From NCBI RefSeq assembly GCF_001544975.2, contig NZ_FCOG02000036.1, positions 1 to 64,000 on the forward strand: DNA of 64,000 bases. The letters run 5' to 3'. Source of the stretch: Caballeronia arationis. GTDB lineage: Bacteria; Pseudomonadota; Gammaproteobacteria; Burkholderiales; Burkholderiaceae. The notes under the pieces were generated by a model. The model ran no database searches. It saw only the letters and a program-made list of their open reading frames with translations, and had not been told where the DNA came from. How positions within the stretch are numbered: the stretch's first letter is position 1; each line of letters begins with the position of its first letter. Position numbers and translations under genes: made by a program. Below, one piece after another: positions 35,686-44,800 of this stretch.

Positions 35686-38600
35686 ATGCTGACCCGAACC
35701 TCCGAAGCGCTCGTCAAACCGATCCACTTGCTGCCCGCGTCCGCGCGTGCCGCGCTCACGCCGCTCGCGGCGCGCCTGCAAAAAGAGCTGAAGGGCGACG
35801 TGCTGTTCGAGCGCGCCGCGCGCGGCCGCTACGCCACCGATGCGTCGATCTACCAGATCATGCCACTCGGCGTCGTGGTGCCGAAGGACCAGGCCGATCT
35901 CAGGCTCGCCCTCGACATCGCCCGCGACAGCAGGACCGCCGTGCTCGCGCGCGGCGCGGGCACGAGCCAGTGCGGACAGACCGTCGGCGAGGCGCTCGTC
36001 GTCGATACGAGCAAGTGGCTCAACAACATCGTCCATTTCGACAAGGACGCGTGCACCGTGACGGTCGAACCGGGCGTCGTGCTCGATCACCTGAATGCGT
36101 GGCTGAAGCCGCATGGGCTGTGGTTCCCGGTTGACGTGTCGACGAGCGCGCAATGCACGATCGGCGGGATGGCGGGCAACAACTCGTGCGGCTCGCGCTC
36201 GATGGAATACGGGATCATGGTGCACAACGTCGAGGCGATCGACGCCGTGCTCGCAGACGGTCACGAGACGCGCTTCGCCGAACTCTCGCAGATGCCCGCC
36301 GATGCCCGCACGCGCGCGCTGATCGAAGGCGTCGCGCGGATTGCGCAGCGAGAACGCGACGAGATCCGCGAGCGCGTGCCGAAAGTGCTGCGGCGCGTGG
36401 CGGGCTACAACATCGATCTATTCGATTGCCAGAGCCCGCTGCCATTCAGCGCAGGCGACGAGCCGAACCTCGCGAATCTTCTGGTCGGATCGGAAGGCAC
36501 GCTTGCGTTCAGCCGGCAGTTGACGCTGAAGCTTGCGCCGCTGCCCGCGCACAAGACACTCGGCGTCGTGAACTTCCCGACCTTCCACGACGCGATGGAC
36601 ATGACCCAGCACATCGTGAAGCTCGGGCCGGTCGCGGTCGAACTGGTCGATCGCACGATGATCGATCTGTCGATGGGCAATCCCGCGTTTCGTCCGGTCA
36701 TCGAAAAGGCGCTGGTCGGCGAGCCGCAGGCGGTGCTGCTAGTCGAGTTCGCGGGCGCGGACAAGGCCACGCAGTTCGCAAAGCTCGCGCAGCTCGTCGA
36801 ACTGATGGGCGATCTCGGCCTGCCCGGATCGGTGGTCGAGATGCCCGACGCGGCGCCGCAGAAGGCGCTCTGGGAAGTGCGCAAGGCGGGCCTCAACATC
36901 ATGATGAGCATGAAGGGCGACGGCAAGCCGGTGTCCTTCATCGAAGACTGCGCCGTGCCGCTCGAACATCTCGCGGAATACACGGGGCGGCTGACCGAGG
37001 TCTTTCGCAGGCACCGCACGGAAGGAACGTGGTACGCGCACGCGAGCGTCGGGACGCTGCACGTGCGGCCGATTCTCGACATGCGCCGCGACGGGGCGCA
37101 GAAGATGCGCGCGATTGCAGAAGAAGCGGCGGCGATGGTTCGCGAATACAAGGGCGCCTATTCGGGCGAACACGGCGACGGCCTGTGCCGCGGCGAATGG
37201 GTCGCGTGGCAATACGGCCCGCGCATCAACGAGGCGTTTCGCGACATCAAGGCGCTCTTCGATCCGGACAACCGGATGAGCCCGGATCGCATCGTGAATC
37301 CGCCGAAGATGGACGATGCAGCGTACTTCCGTTTCCCGCCGACGTATCGCGAGCGCGCGTTGAAGACGCAACTGGACTGGTCGGCATGGAACGTGACGCG
37401 CGATCCGCTGACGGGCGAGGAGGGCGCTCCCGGCTCCGGCGGCGACCTGAGCAACGGGCTCGCGAAGGCCGTCGAGATGTGCAACAACAATGGCCATTGC
37501 CGCAAGTTCGACGCAGGCACGATGTGCCCGAGCTATCGCATCACGAAGGACGAACAGCATGTGACGCGCGGCCGCGCGAACACGCTGCGGCTCGCCTTGT
37601 CCGGCCAGCTTGGTGATGAAGGGCTCGCGAGCCAGGACGTGAAGGACGTGCTCGACCTGTGCGTGTCGTGCAAGGGCTGCAAGCGCGACTGTCCGACTGG
37701 CGTCGACATGGCGCGCATCAAGATCGAAGCGCGCGCTGCCTGGAACGGGCGCCACGGCCTGCGCATGCGCGAGCGGCTCGTCGCGTTCCTGCCGCGCTAT
37801 GCGCCGTATGCGAGCCGCATGCCGTCGCTGTTCGGCGCGATCGACAGGATGCCATGGCTGAAGAAACAGCTCGGTCTGGCCGCCGGGCGCTCGCTTCCGC
37901 GCTTCACACGTTCGTTTCTCGAACGCGCGGTTCAGCCGATGAAGCCGCCCGTCGGCACGAAGGAAGTGCTGCTTTTCGTCGATACGTTCAACAACTGCAT
38001 GGAGCCGGACAACGCGCGCGCGGCGAAACGCGTGCTGGAAGCGGCCGGCTACGCGGTGCATTTCAACACGAAGCCGGACGAGCGGCCGCTCTGCTGCGGG
38101 CGCACGTTTCTCGCGGCAGGACTCGTCGACGAAGCGAAGGCGGAAGCGCGCCGCACGCTCGACGCGCTCCTGCCCTACGTCGAGCGCGGCGTGCCGATCG
38201 TCGGGCTGGAGCCATCGTGTCTGCTGTCGCTGCGCGACGAGTTCCTGGGCTTCGGTTATGGCGATGAAGCCGTGCGGCTGTCGAAGTCGTCGTTTCTCTT
38301 CGAGGAATTTCTCGTGCGCGAAAGGGCGGCGGGCCACATGCGCCTCTCGCTCAAGCCGCTCGACAAGCCGAAAGCGCTCGTCCACGGGCACTGCCATCAG
38401 AAAGCGTTCGACGCGTTTCGTCCCGTGCAGACGGTGCTCGGCTGGATTCCGGGACTGGAAGTGTCGGTGGTGGAATCGTCGTGTTGCGGGATGGCGGGCA
38501 GCTTCGGCTACGAGGCGGAGCATTTCGAGGCATCGAAGGCGATGGCGGAACTGTCGCTGTTGCCCGCCGTTCGCGCAGCGGGCGATGCGGTGATCGTCGC

Positions 38601-38694
38601 CGATGGCACGAGTTGCCGGCATCAGATCGCGGACGGTACGCAAAAGCATGCGCTGCACGTGGCGCAGGTGCTGGCCGCTGCGTTGGCAGATTGA
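35686..38694 (+). CDS. FAD/Fe-S 2-hydroxy-acid dehydrogenase (GlcD-GlcF-like fusion)
   Basis: A 1002-residue two-part oxidoreductase. The N-terminal half has a FAD-binding type 4 domain and FAD-oxidase C domain (GAGTSQCGQ, GGMAGNNSCGSRS, SGEHGDGLCRGEW). The C-terminal half carries two ferredoxin-like Cys sets (CNNNGHC near 599 and CVSCKGCKRDCP near 659) and CCG domains (CCGRTFLAAG, ESSCCGMAGSFG). Such proteins oxidise D-lactate, glycolate or a similar 2-hydroxy acid and feed electrons to the quinone pool. Start ATG is 4 bp after the aminotransferase stop. Confidence 0.92.
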   Translation: MLTRTSEALVKPIHLLPASARAALTPLAARLQKELKGDVLFERAARGRYATDASIYQIMPLGVVVPKDQADLRLALDIARDSRTAVLARGAGTSQCGQTVGEALVVDTSKWLNNIVHFDKDACTVTVEPGVVLDHLNAWLKPHGLWFPVDVSTSAQCTIGGMAGNNSCGSRSMEYGIMVHNVEAIDAVLADGHETRFAELSQMPADARTRALIEGVARIAQRERDEIRERVPKVLRRVAGYNIDLFDCQSPLPFSAGDEPNLANLLVGSEGTLAFSRQLTLKLAPLPAHKTLGVVNFPTFHDAMDMTQHIVKLGPVAVELVDRTMIDLSMGNPAFRPVIEKALVGEPQAVLLVEFAGADKATQFAKLAQLVELMGDLGLPGSVVEMPDAAPQKALWEVRKAGLNIMMSMKGDGKPVSFIEDCAVPLEHLAEYTGRLTEVFRRHRTEGTWYAHASVGTLHVRPILDMRRDGAQKMRAIAEEAAAMVREYKGAYSGEHGDGLCRGEWVAWQYGPRINEAFRDIKALFDPDNRMSPDRIVNPPKMDDAAYFRFPPTYRERALKTQLDWSAWNVTRDPLTGEEGAPGSGGDLSNGLAKAVEMCNNNGHCRKFDAGTMCPSYRITKDEQHVTRGRANTLRLALSGQLGDEGLASQDVKDVLDLCVSCKGCKRDCPTGVDMARIKIEARAAWNGRHGLRMRERLVAFLPRYAPYASRMPSLFGAIDRMPWLKKQLGLAAGRSLPRFTRSFLERAVQPMKPPVGTKEVLLFVDTFNNCMEPDNARAAKRVLEAAGYAVHFNTKPDERPLCCGRTFLAAGLVDEAKAEARRTLDALLPYVERGVPIVGLEPSCLLSLRDEFLGFGYGDEAVRLSKSSFLFEEFLVRERAAGHMRLSLKPLDKPKALVHGHCHQKAFDAFRPVQTVLGWIPGLEVSVVESSCCGMAGSFGYEAEHFEASKAMAELSLLPAVRAAGDAVIVADGTSCRHQIADGTQKHALHVAQVLAAALAD

Positions 38695-38866
38695 ATCGAC
38701 AAAAACCAGCAGCACAGGAGACAAGCGATGACACGACCGCGCAAACCCAGAATCCGCACCTTCGCACGCCGGATGCAGTGACCCGCAGCAGGTCAACACG
38801 AGCACGAAAGTCCGCTTCAGGCGCACGCACGCGCCCCGCGAATCACGCAGCCCCAAGGAGACAACG

Positions 38867-40153
38867 ATGTTCCGTCGAGCCACGACGCGCGTTCTGTTGC
38901 TGCTATGCGCGATGTATTTCATCACGTATGTCGATCGAGTCAATGTCAGTACCGCCGCGAGCGCATTCGCCTCGGAACTGCACCTGTCGCACACGGAGAT
39001 CGGCTTCGTGTTCTCCGCATTCGCCTATCCGTATCTCGTGTTCCAGATCATCGGCGGTTGGGTCGGCGACCGCTTCGGTCCGCATCGCACGCTCGCCGTC
39101 TGCGCGGTCATCTGGGCCGGCGCAACGGTCATGACGGGCATGGCGGGCGGCTTCGTCTCGCTGATCGTCGCGCGCCTGTTGCTCGGCCTCGGCGAAGGCG
39201 CGACGTTCCCGACTGCGACGCGCGCCATGTCCAACTGGGTTCCCGCCGACCAGCGTGGCTTTGCTCAGGGCACCACGCACGCAGCATCGCGCATCGGCAA
39301 TGCCGTGGCGCCGCCGCTCATCGTCTGGCTGATGGTCGCGACGGGCTGGCGCGGCGCGTTCATCATCACGGGCATCGTGAGCTTCCTGTGGGCGGTGGCC
39401 TGGATCTGGTACTTCCGCGACAATCCGCGCGAGCATCCGCGCATCACCGAACCCGAATGCGCGACGCTTTCGAACTATTCCGGCATCAAGGAGCGGTTGC
39501 CGGTGCCGTGGCGCGCGTTGCTCGGCCGCATGGCGCCCGTCACCGCCGTGTACTTCTGCTATGGCTGGGTGCTGTGGCTCTTCCTCGGCTGGATACCGCA
39601 GTACTTCCTGCACAACTATCACATGCAGCTCGGCAAGTCGGCGCTCTTCGCCTCGGGCGTGTTCTTCGCGGGTGTGCTTGGCGACTGGCTCGGCGGCTCG
39701 GTTACCGACCGCATCCTGAGGAAGAGCGGAAACCTGCGGCTCGCTCGCAACGTGATGGTCGGCGTCTGTATGCTGCTCACGCTGCTCTCGCTCGCACCGA
39801 TCATGCTCGTGTCCGACATCTCGATCACGATGGCGGCGCTGTGCCTGTCCGGCGGCTTCTTCTTCAACGAGATGACGATCGGACCGATGTGGGCCGTGCC
39901 AATGGACATCGCGCCGAAGCACGCGGGCACCGCGAGCGGCATCATGAACTCGGGCTCGGCGCTTGCAGCGATCATCAGCCCGGTGGTGGGGGGCTTCCTG
40001 ATCGACCGTACCGGAAACTGGAACCTGCCGTTCACCGTCTCGATGGTGCTGATGGCGGCGGGCATCGTGCTCTCGTTCACGATGCGCCCGGATCGCGCGC
40101 TCGAAGTCGAGGGCGAAGAAGCGGCGGCCCGCGACGCGCGCAAGTTCGTTTGA
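38867..40153 (+). CDS. MFS transporter, anion:cation symporter family
   Basis: A 428-residue inner-membrane carrier with 12 predicted helices. YVDRVNVSTAAS in the first loop and the D-R-F-G-x-R-type loop (GDRFGPHRTLA) mark the ACS group (tartrate, glucarate, phthalate carriers). It likely imports the organic acid that the operon degrades. AAGGAGACAACG precedes the ATG. Confidence 0.92.
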   Translation: MFRRATTRVLLLLCAMYFITYVDRVNVSTAASAFASELHLSHTEIGFVFSAFAYPYLVFQIIGGWVGDRFGPHRTLAVCAVIWAGATVMTGMAGGFVSLIVARLLLGLGEGATFPTATRAMSNWVPADQRGFAQGTTHAASRIGNAVAPPLIVWLMVATGWRGAFIITGIVSFLWAVAWIWYFRDNPREHPRITEPECATLSNYSGIKERLPVPWRALLGRMAPVTAVYFCYGWVLWLFLGWIPQYFLHNYHMQLGKSALFASGVFFAGVLGDWLGGSVTDRILRKSGNLRLARNVMVGVCMLLTLLSLAPIMLVSDISITMAALCLSGGFFFNEMTIGPMWAVPMDIAPKHAGTASGIMNSGSALAAIISPVVGGFLIDRTGNWNLPFTVSMVLMAAGIVLSFTMRPDRALEVEGEEAAARDARKFV

Positions 40154-40166
40154 AGGGAGAGCCAAC

Positions 40167-40949
40167 GTGGCAGACGCATCCATCACCATAGAGCGCGAGG
40201 AGACCATCGCGACCGTCGTCATCGACCGGCCGGAGAAGCTGAACGCGATGACGAAGCCCTTGTGGCATGCACTCGGCGACGCCATCGAAACGCTTTCCGC
40301 CGACGAGTCGCTGCGTTGCATCGTGCTGCGCGGCGCGGGCGAGAGAGCGTTTTCACCGGGCAACGACATCGCCGAGTTTCGCACCGACCGCTCGAATGTC
40401 GAGCAGGCGCGTGCGTATGGCGCGATCATGCATCGCACGCTCTCCGCGCTGAAGGACTGCCGCCATCCGCTCGTCGCGATGATTCACGGCATTTGCGTGG
40501 GCGGCGGGCTGGAGATCGCGGCGATGTGCGATCTGCGTATCTGCGGCGAATCGAGCCGCTTCGGCGTGCCCATCAAGAACCTCGGACTCGTGATGGCGCA
40601 TGCGGAAATCGAAGGCCTCGTGCGGCTCGCGGGACCAGCGGTCGCCCTGGAGATCCTGCTGGAGGGCCGCGTTTTCGATGCGCGCGAAGCGTTCGAGAAG
40701 CGGCTCGTCACGCGCATCGTACCCGACGACAAGGTCACCGCCGAGACCTATGAAACCGCGCGTCGCATCGCGGATGGCGCACCGCTCGTCGCGCGCTGGC
40801 ACAAGCAGTGCGTCAGGCGCGTGATGGACCCTGCGCCGCTCTCGCCAGAGGAACGCGACGAAGGCTTCGCATGCTATGGCACGGAAGATTTCCGCACCGG
40901 CTATCAGGCTTTCCTCGACAAGGTGAAGCCGCAATTCAAGGGACGCTGA
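40167..40949 (+). CDS. Enoyl-CoA hydratase/isomerase family protein
   Basis: A 260-residue crotonase-fold enzyme. It has the oxyanion-hole segments SPGNDIAEF and HGICVGGGLEIAAMCD. In place of the usual catalytic Glu pair the second region reads GLVMAHAEIEGLVRLAG, so hydratase activity is not certain. It acts on a CoA thioester, probably that made by the CoA-transferase encoded 1 bp downstream. GTG or ATG start: ATG 40167 is not preceded by AGGAG but GGGAGAGCC is close. Confidence 0.87.
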   Translation: MADASITIEREETIATVVIDRPEKLNAMTKPLWHALGDAIETLSADESLRCIVLRGAGERAFSPGNDIAEFRTDRSNVEQARAYGAIMHRTLSALKDCRHPLVAMIHGICVGGGLEIAAMCDLRICGESSRFGVPIKNLGLVMAHAEIEGLVRLAGPAVALEILLEGRVFDAREAFEKRLVTRIVPDDKVTAETYETARRIADGAPLVARWHKQCVRRVMDPAPLSPEERDEGFACYGTEDFRTGYQAFLDKVKPQFKGR

Positions 40950-40950
40950 C

Positions 40951-42171
40951 ATGACCAGCAACGCACAAGGACCGCTCGCCGGCATGAAGGTCGTCGAGCT
41001 GGCGCACATCATGTCGGGGCCGATCTGCGGCATGATGCTCGCCGACATGGGCGCCGACGTCATCAAGGTCGAGAAGGTCCCCGGCGGCGACGACTGCCGC
41101 CGCTTTGCGCCGATCCTCGAAGGCGGCGAATCGGCGTCGTTTCTGATCGTCAATCGCAACAAGCGCGGCATCGCGCTCAATCTCAAGACCGAGGGCGGCC
41201 GCGAAGTGCTGCGCAAGATGCTCGCGACCGCGGACGTCGTCACCGAGAACTACCGTCGCGGCACGATGGAAAAGCTCGGCATGGGCTACGAGGCCCTTAA
41301 ACGCGACAACCCCGGCCTCATCTATTGCGCGATCTCGGGCTTCGGGCGCAGCGGCCCGATGGCCGACAAGGGCGGCTTCGACCTGATCGCGCAGGGCATG
41401 AGCGGACTGATGAGCATGACGGGCGAGCCGGGCCAGGCGCCGATCAAGGCGGGCTCGCCCGTCACCGACATCAACGCGGGCATCCTCGCCGCGCTCGGGA
41501 TCTGCGCGGCCTACGCGGGCAAGCAGAAGACCGGGCTCGGGCAGATGGTCGACACGTCGCTCTTCGAAGCAGGCCTCCAGCAGATGTACTGGGCGTTCGC
41601 CAATTACTTCGCAGATGGCACCGTGTTGCCGAAGGCCGGTTCCGCGAACCCGACGAGCGCGCCGTATCAGGCGTTTCGCACGCGCGACGGCTGGGTGAAC
41701 ATCGGCGCGGCGAACCAGAGCAACTACGAGCGGCTCGTCGGCGTCCTGGAGATTCCGGGGCTTGCCACGGACGAGCGCTTCCAGACCAACGCGGGCCGCC
41801 TGAAACATCGCGGCGCGCTCGTCGACATCCTGACGGCGCGGCTCGTCGAGCGGACGACGGATCAGTGGCTCGCGCTGTTCGATGCAATCGGTTTGCCTTC
41901 GGGGCCGGTGCTCGAAGTGCCGGAAGCGGCCGCGCACGAGCAGGCGGTTGCGCGCGGGATGATCGTCGAGACGGAGCATCCGCTCGCGGGCCGCATGCGC
42001 GGGATCGGACTGCCGATTCATTTCTCCGATGGCCGCGCGGAATCGTCGCGGCCCGCGCCGCTCCTGGGGCAGCACACGTCGGAAGTGCTCGCCGAGTACG
42101 GTTTCAGCGATGCGCGCATCCGGGCGCTGAAGGAAGAGGGCGCGATTCTTGAAACCGATGTGGGTGGGTGA
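40951..42171 (+). CDS. CaiB/BaiF-type (family III) CoA-transferase
   Basis: A 406-residue family III CoA-transferase. The N-terminal VVELAHIMSGPICGMMLADMG, the following KVEKV, and NRNKRGIALNLKTEGG are typical. The catalytic Asp is likely in SPVTDINAG. It would move CoA to or from an organic acid such as formate, succinate or mesaconate. It ends the five-gene operon. The 34-bp gap to the convergent nnrU-like gene shows no clear terminator. Confidence 0.9.
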   Translation: MTSNAQGPLAGMKVVELAHIMSGPICGMMLADMGADVIKVEKVPGGDDCRRFAPILEGGESASFLIVNRNKRGIALNLKTEGGREVLRKMLATADVVTENYRRGTMEKLGMGYEALKRDNPGLIYCAISGFGRSGPMADKGGFDLIAQGMSGLMSMTGEPGQAPIKAGSPVTDINAGILAALGICAAYAGKQKTGLGQMVDTSLFEAGLQQMYWAFANYFADGTVLPKAGSANPTSAPYQAFRTRDGWVNIGAANQSNYERLVGVLEIPGLATDERFQTNAGRLKHRGALVDILTARLVERTTDQWLALFDAIGLPSGPVLEVPEAAAHEQAVARGMIVETEHPLAGRMRGIGLPIHFSDGRAESSRPAPLLGQHTSEVLAEYGFSDARIRALKEEGAILETDVGG

Positions 42172-42206
42172 GCGGGGGTGTTGCTGGCGCTCGGGAGCCC
42201 GCGCGA

Positions 42207-42899
42207 CTACAGCCAGCGCCAGATCCCCGCGCCCCAACCGGCGAGCGGGAGATGGGCCCAACTTGCCGCGAGCCAGACCACGAGACCGCCCAGCAGCGTG
42301 TGCAAGCCGAACCCGCCGAACCGCGCACGGCCGGCAGCGATCGCCGCGAACGGCAGATAACTCGTCTTCGATTCCCATGCTGGCCAGAAATCGGGCTGGA
42401 GCCGCTCCTTCTTGCGGTCCTGCAGCGCGGCGCCGACCAGCGCGAGGATGACCATTGCCGTCGCGACGATGATGTTCTTGGCCACCGGGAACACTGCGAT
42501 GTGACACAGCCCCCAAAGAGCGAACGACCACATCATCGGGTGACGCGTCACCGCGAACACGCCGAGTGCCGTTTCCGGGAACGAGCCCGGCCGCCCGCCG
42601 GTGGGAAGCGCCGGGTTTCGGATCAGCGAACCCATCAGGAGAATCGACGCGATCAACATGACCGCGGTCACCACCGCCCAGAGTCCATTTCCTACCGGCC
42701 ATAGCGCTGCCGTCAGGGGGGCTTTTCGGTAAGCCAGGATCAGCCAGCCGAACGTCAAGATCGCGACCAGTGAATAGAGCCCCTGAAAGGCCCTGTCGCC
42801 GATTGCGCGGACCAGGCGACTGCGCAGCGGATGGGACAAGAGAAAGTGGCTGCCCACGAAGGCGACTGCCGCCGCTACAACTGCACTGATGCTTCCCAT
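42207..42899 (-). CDS. NnrU-family membrane protein
   Basis: A 230-residue protein with about six membrane helices. The stretch AVTRHPMMWSFALWGLCHI is the NnrU/isoprenylcysteine-methyltransferase-like core. Named after a gene linked to nitric oxide metabolism, but members also sit with carotenoid genes (CrtX/15-cis-zeta-carotene isomerase relatives). Here it follows a carotenoid oxygenase gene by 12 bp, so a role with an apocarotenoid or polyene is suggested by context. Confidence 0.85.
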   Translation of the reverse strand: MGSISAVVAAAVAFVGSHFLLSHPLRSRLVRAIGDRAFQGLYSLVAILTFGWLILAYRKAPLTAALWPVGNGLWAVVTAVMLIASILLMGSLIRNPALPTGGRPGSFPETALGVFAVTRHPMMWSFALWGLCHIAVFPVAKNIIVATAMVILALVGAALQDRKKERLQPDFWPAWESKTSYLPFAAIAAGRARFGGFGLHTLLGGLVVWLAASWAHLPLAGWGAGIWRWL

Positions 42900-42911
42900 T
42901 TAGCTGGCTCC

Positions 42912-44024
42912 TCAAGATGCGTCAGGTGCTTCACGGGACAGATGCGTATCCGCCGCCCAGCCCCCGTGGAAACCGAAAGGCACGCGCACCGGCAAATGGA
43001 TGGTCGCAATGGGTTCGCCGGCGAAGTCCTGTGCATCGAGAATGACCACGTCGCTCAGGTTGCGATTGCCATCGTAGACGTAGGACATGATCCAGCCGTC
43101 GTCCTCCTGCACGGCGCCCGGGCGTCGCACGAACACCGGCTCGAGAGTCATCCGGCCGGGGCCGAAGTCATGCACCTCGGATGTTCCGTTGACGAAGTGG
43201 AAGACGAAACAGCGAGGCGCTGAAAACCATTGAAGACGCGAGACGTCGCCGTTGCGTGGCAACAGACCGATTCTGGATTCGCGACTTTCATCCCAGAGCC
43301 ACGGGAAAGCGGTTCGCGCGGTCTGCGGCTGAAAGGTCACAGGCAGGTCGGGCACGACGATGAAGGATGCCGTGAACGCAACGTCGTGGATCAGCGGGAT
43401 ATGGGGCAGGTCGATGCGGGCTTTGGTGGTAGCGCGACCATCCCGGCCGACCGAAACATACCTGACCGGTTCTCCGGGTTCGTAGGTCAGGGCGTGTTGT
43501 TCGCCGGTGACGGGGTCGAACTTGGGATGCCCGGTGAAGCCGGTCTCCAGCGTCCCGTCGAAGTCAGAGCGCGCGACACTCTCCAGTTCGTAGTCGAGCT
43601 CGACCGGCAAGCTGCCAGCCTCGACGATTGCATAAACCTTGTCCCCGACCCGGGTGAAGTTGGTGTTCACTGGCCCGTCGCGGCGCTGCGGCGCCGGGCC
43701 CGGTATCGGCTCGCGACCCATGGCCGTAGACGCAGCGGCATCCTTCACGAAGCGACTCCGAAACCATTCGGCCTTGCCGTCGCGAAGCCGCAGGCCATGC
43801 GCCATGCCTGTCGCTGCGAACCAGTGGTAGCTCGCCGCATCGGGCGGTGTCGCCGGATTGGGGCCGATCCGAAGGAAGCGACCGGCAAGCTCTGCCGGGA
43901 TGCTTCCAGTCACCTTCAGGTCAAAAGCCGTGGTTTCGACCTCGACTGGCGCGAAATTAGCAGTCAGGTAAGGGCTTCCCGATGTGAAGTCGTGGGCAGG
44001 TTCGCGGTTCATTGGGTTGGTCAC
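42912..44024 (-). CDS. Carotenoid oxygenase, internally deleted
   Basis: A 370-residue member of the RPE65/carotenoid cleavage family. All four iron-binding His contexts are there in order: TGHPKFDP, LIHDVAFT, CFVFHFVN and PFGFHGGW. The usual length is 450-500. Right after VFHFVNG the sequence jumps in frame to TSEVHDFGPGR, skipping the region that normally lies between these motifs, so a beta-propeller blade or more is missing. It may be inactive. Start is GTG 44024 or ATG 44012; neither has a strong ribosome site. Confidence 0.8.
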   Translation of the reverse strand: MTNPMNREPAHDFTSGSPYLTANFAPVEVETTAFDLKVTGSIPAELAGRFLRIGPNPATPPDAASYHWFAATGMAHGLRLRDGKAEWFRSRFVKDAAASTAMGREPIPGPAPQRRDGPVNTNFTRVGDKVYAIVEAGSLPVELDYELESVARSDFDGTLETGFTGHPKFDPVTGEQHALTYEPGEPVRYVSVGRDGRATTKARIDLPHIPLIHDVAFTASFIVVPDLPVTFQPQTARTAFPWLWDESRESRIGLLPRNGDVSRLQWFSAPRCFVFHFVNGTSEVHDFGPGRMTLEPVFVRRPGAVQEDDGWIMSYVYDGNRNLSDVVILDAQDFAGEPIATIHLPVRVPFGFHGGWAADTHLSREAPDAS

Positions 44025-44028
44025 TCGT

Positions 44029-44097
44029 AATGTGATGAGGTATCATTTTGCTGGCCTCCAGACCTCGAGTCAAGAAAAAGTTATTACCTATCACATT
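44029..44097. promoter_or_regulatory. Inverted half-sites between carotenoid oxygenase and TetR genes
   Basis: AATGTGATGAGGTA (44029-44042) and TTACCTATCACATT (44084-44097) are near-perfect inverted copies at either end of the AT-rich intergenic gap. Each lies next to one gene's start. They are good candidates for TetR binding. Confidence 0.5.
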
Positions 44098-44114
44098 CGC
44101 TTCGACACACCACG

Positions 44115-44702
44115 ATGAGCAAAGACACCGCGACAAAGACACCCGCGAAGCGCGAGCGGGCCCGAAAGACCTATCACCATGGAGATCTGCGTCGTGCATT
44201 GCTCGACGCGGCACGCGAAGAGGTCGCGACCAACGGCGCCCAGAGCCTGACGCTCGCTTCCCTTGCACGGCGTGCCGGCGTCGCCCAGTCGGCGCCTTAC
44301 CGCCACTTCGTGGACCGGGATGACCTGTTGATTGCGGTAGCGGTGGAGGGATTTCAGGAGCTTTCGGCGGAACTGCGCAGGGCGGCGGAATCTGGAGGCG
44401 ACGATAGTCGCGTCAGGTGCATGGCAGTCGCCTACCTCAAGTTCGGCGAGCGGAATGTGGAACGTTATCGATTGATGTTCGCTTCGCGTCTGGTTCCCGA
44501 CGCTCCGCCAGATAGCCCGCTAGGCAGCGCGGCGGAGGAAAGCTACCAACTGCTCCTGGCGGGCGTCTCGCGGCGTGGTAGTAGGGAGCCTGTCGGGTCC
44601 GCAACGGCAGTGTGGGCCCAGTTGCACGGATTGGTGATGCTAAAGGCGGACGGTTTCGTTCCTGAATCACTTGAGACATTGCTGCCGGAGCTTGCTCTTT
44701 GA
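44115..44702 (+). CDS. TetR-family regulator
   Basis: A 195-residue repressor. The HTH lies at about residues 20-68 (LARRAGVAQSAPYRHFVDRDDLL), then a TetR_C_33/WHG-type ligand domain (YLKFGERNVERYRLMF). Divergent from the carotenoid oxygenase-nnrU pair, which it most likely controls. Confidence 0.9.
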   Translation: MSKDTATKTPAKRERARKTYHHGDLRRALLDAAREEVATNGAQSLTLASLARRAGVAQSAPYRHFVDRDDLLIAVAVEGFQELSAELRRAAESGGDDSRVRCMAVAYLKFGERNVERYRLMFASRLVPDAPPDSPLGSAAEESYQLLLAGVSRRGSREPVGSATAVWAQLHGLVMLKADGFVPESLETLLPELAL

Positions 44703-44800
44703 GATTCCCTGAAATCGCTCAAGCCACATGAGGGACCGCAGCCGTTCCGTCTTCAGATATTGAATTGATGTGAACGCCTCCGACCAACGAGCCGCGCGTA

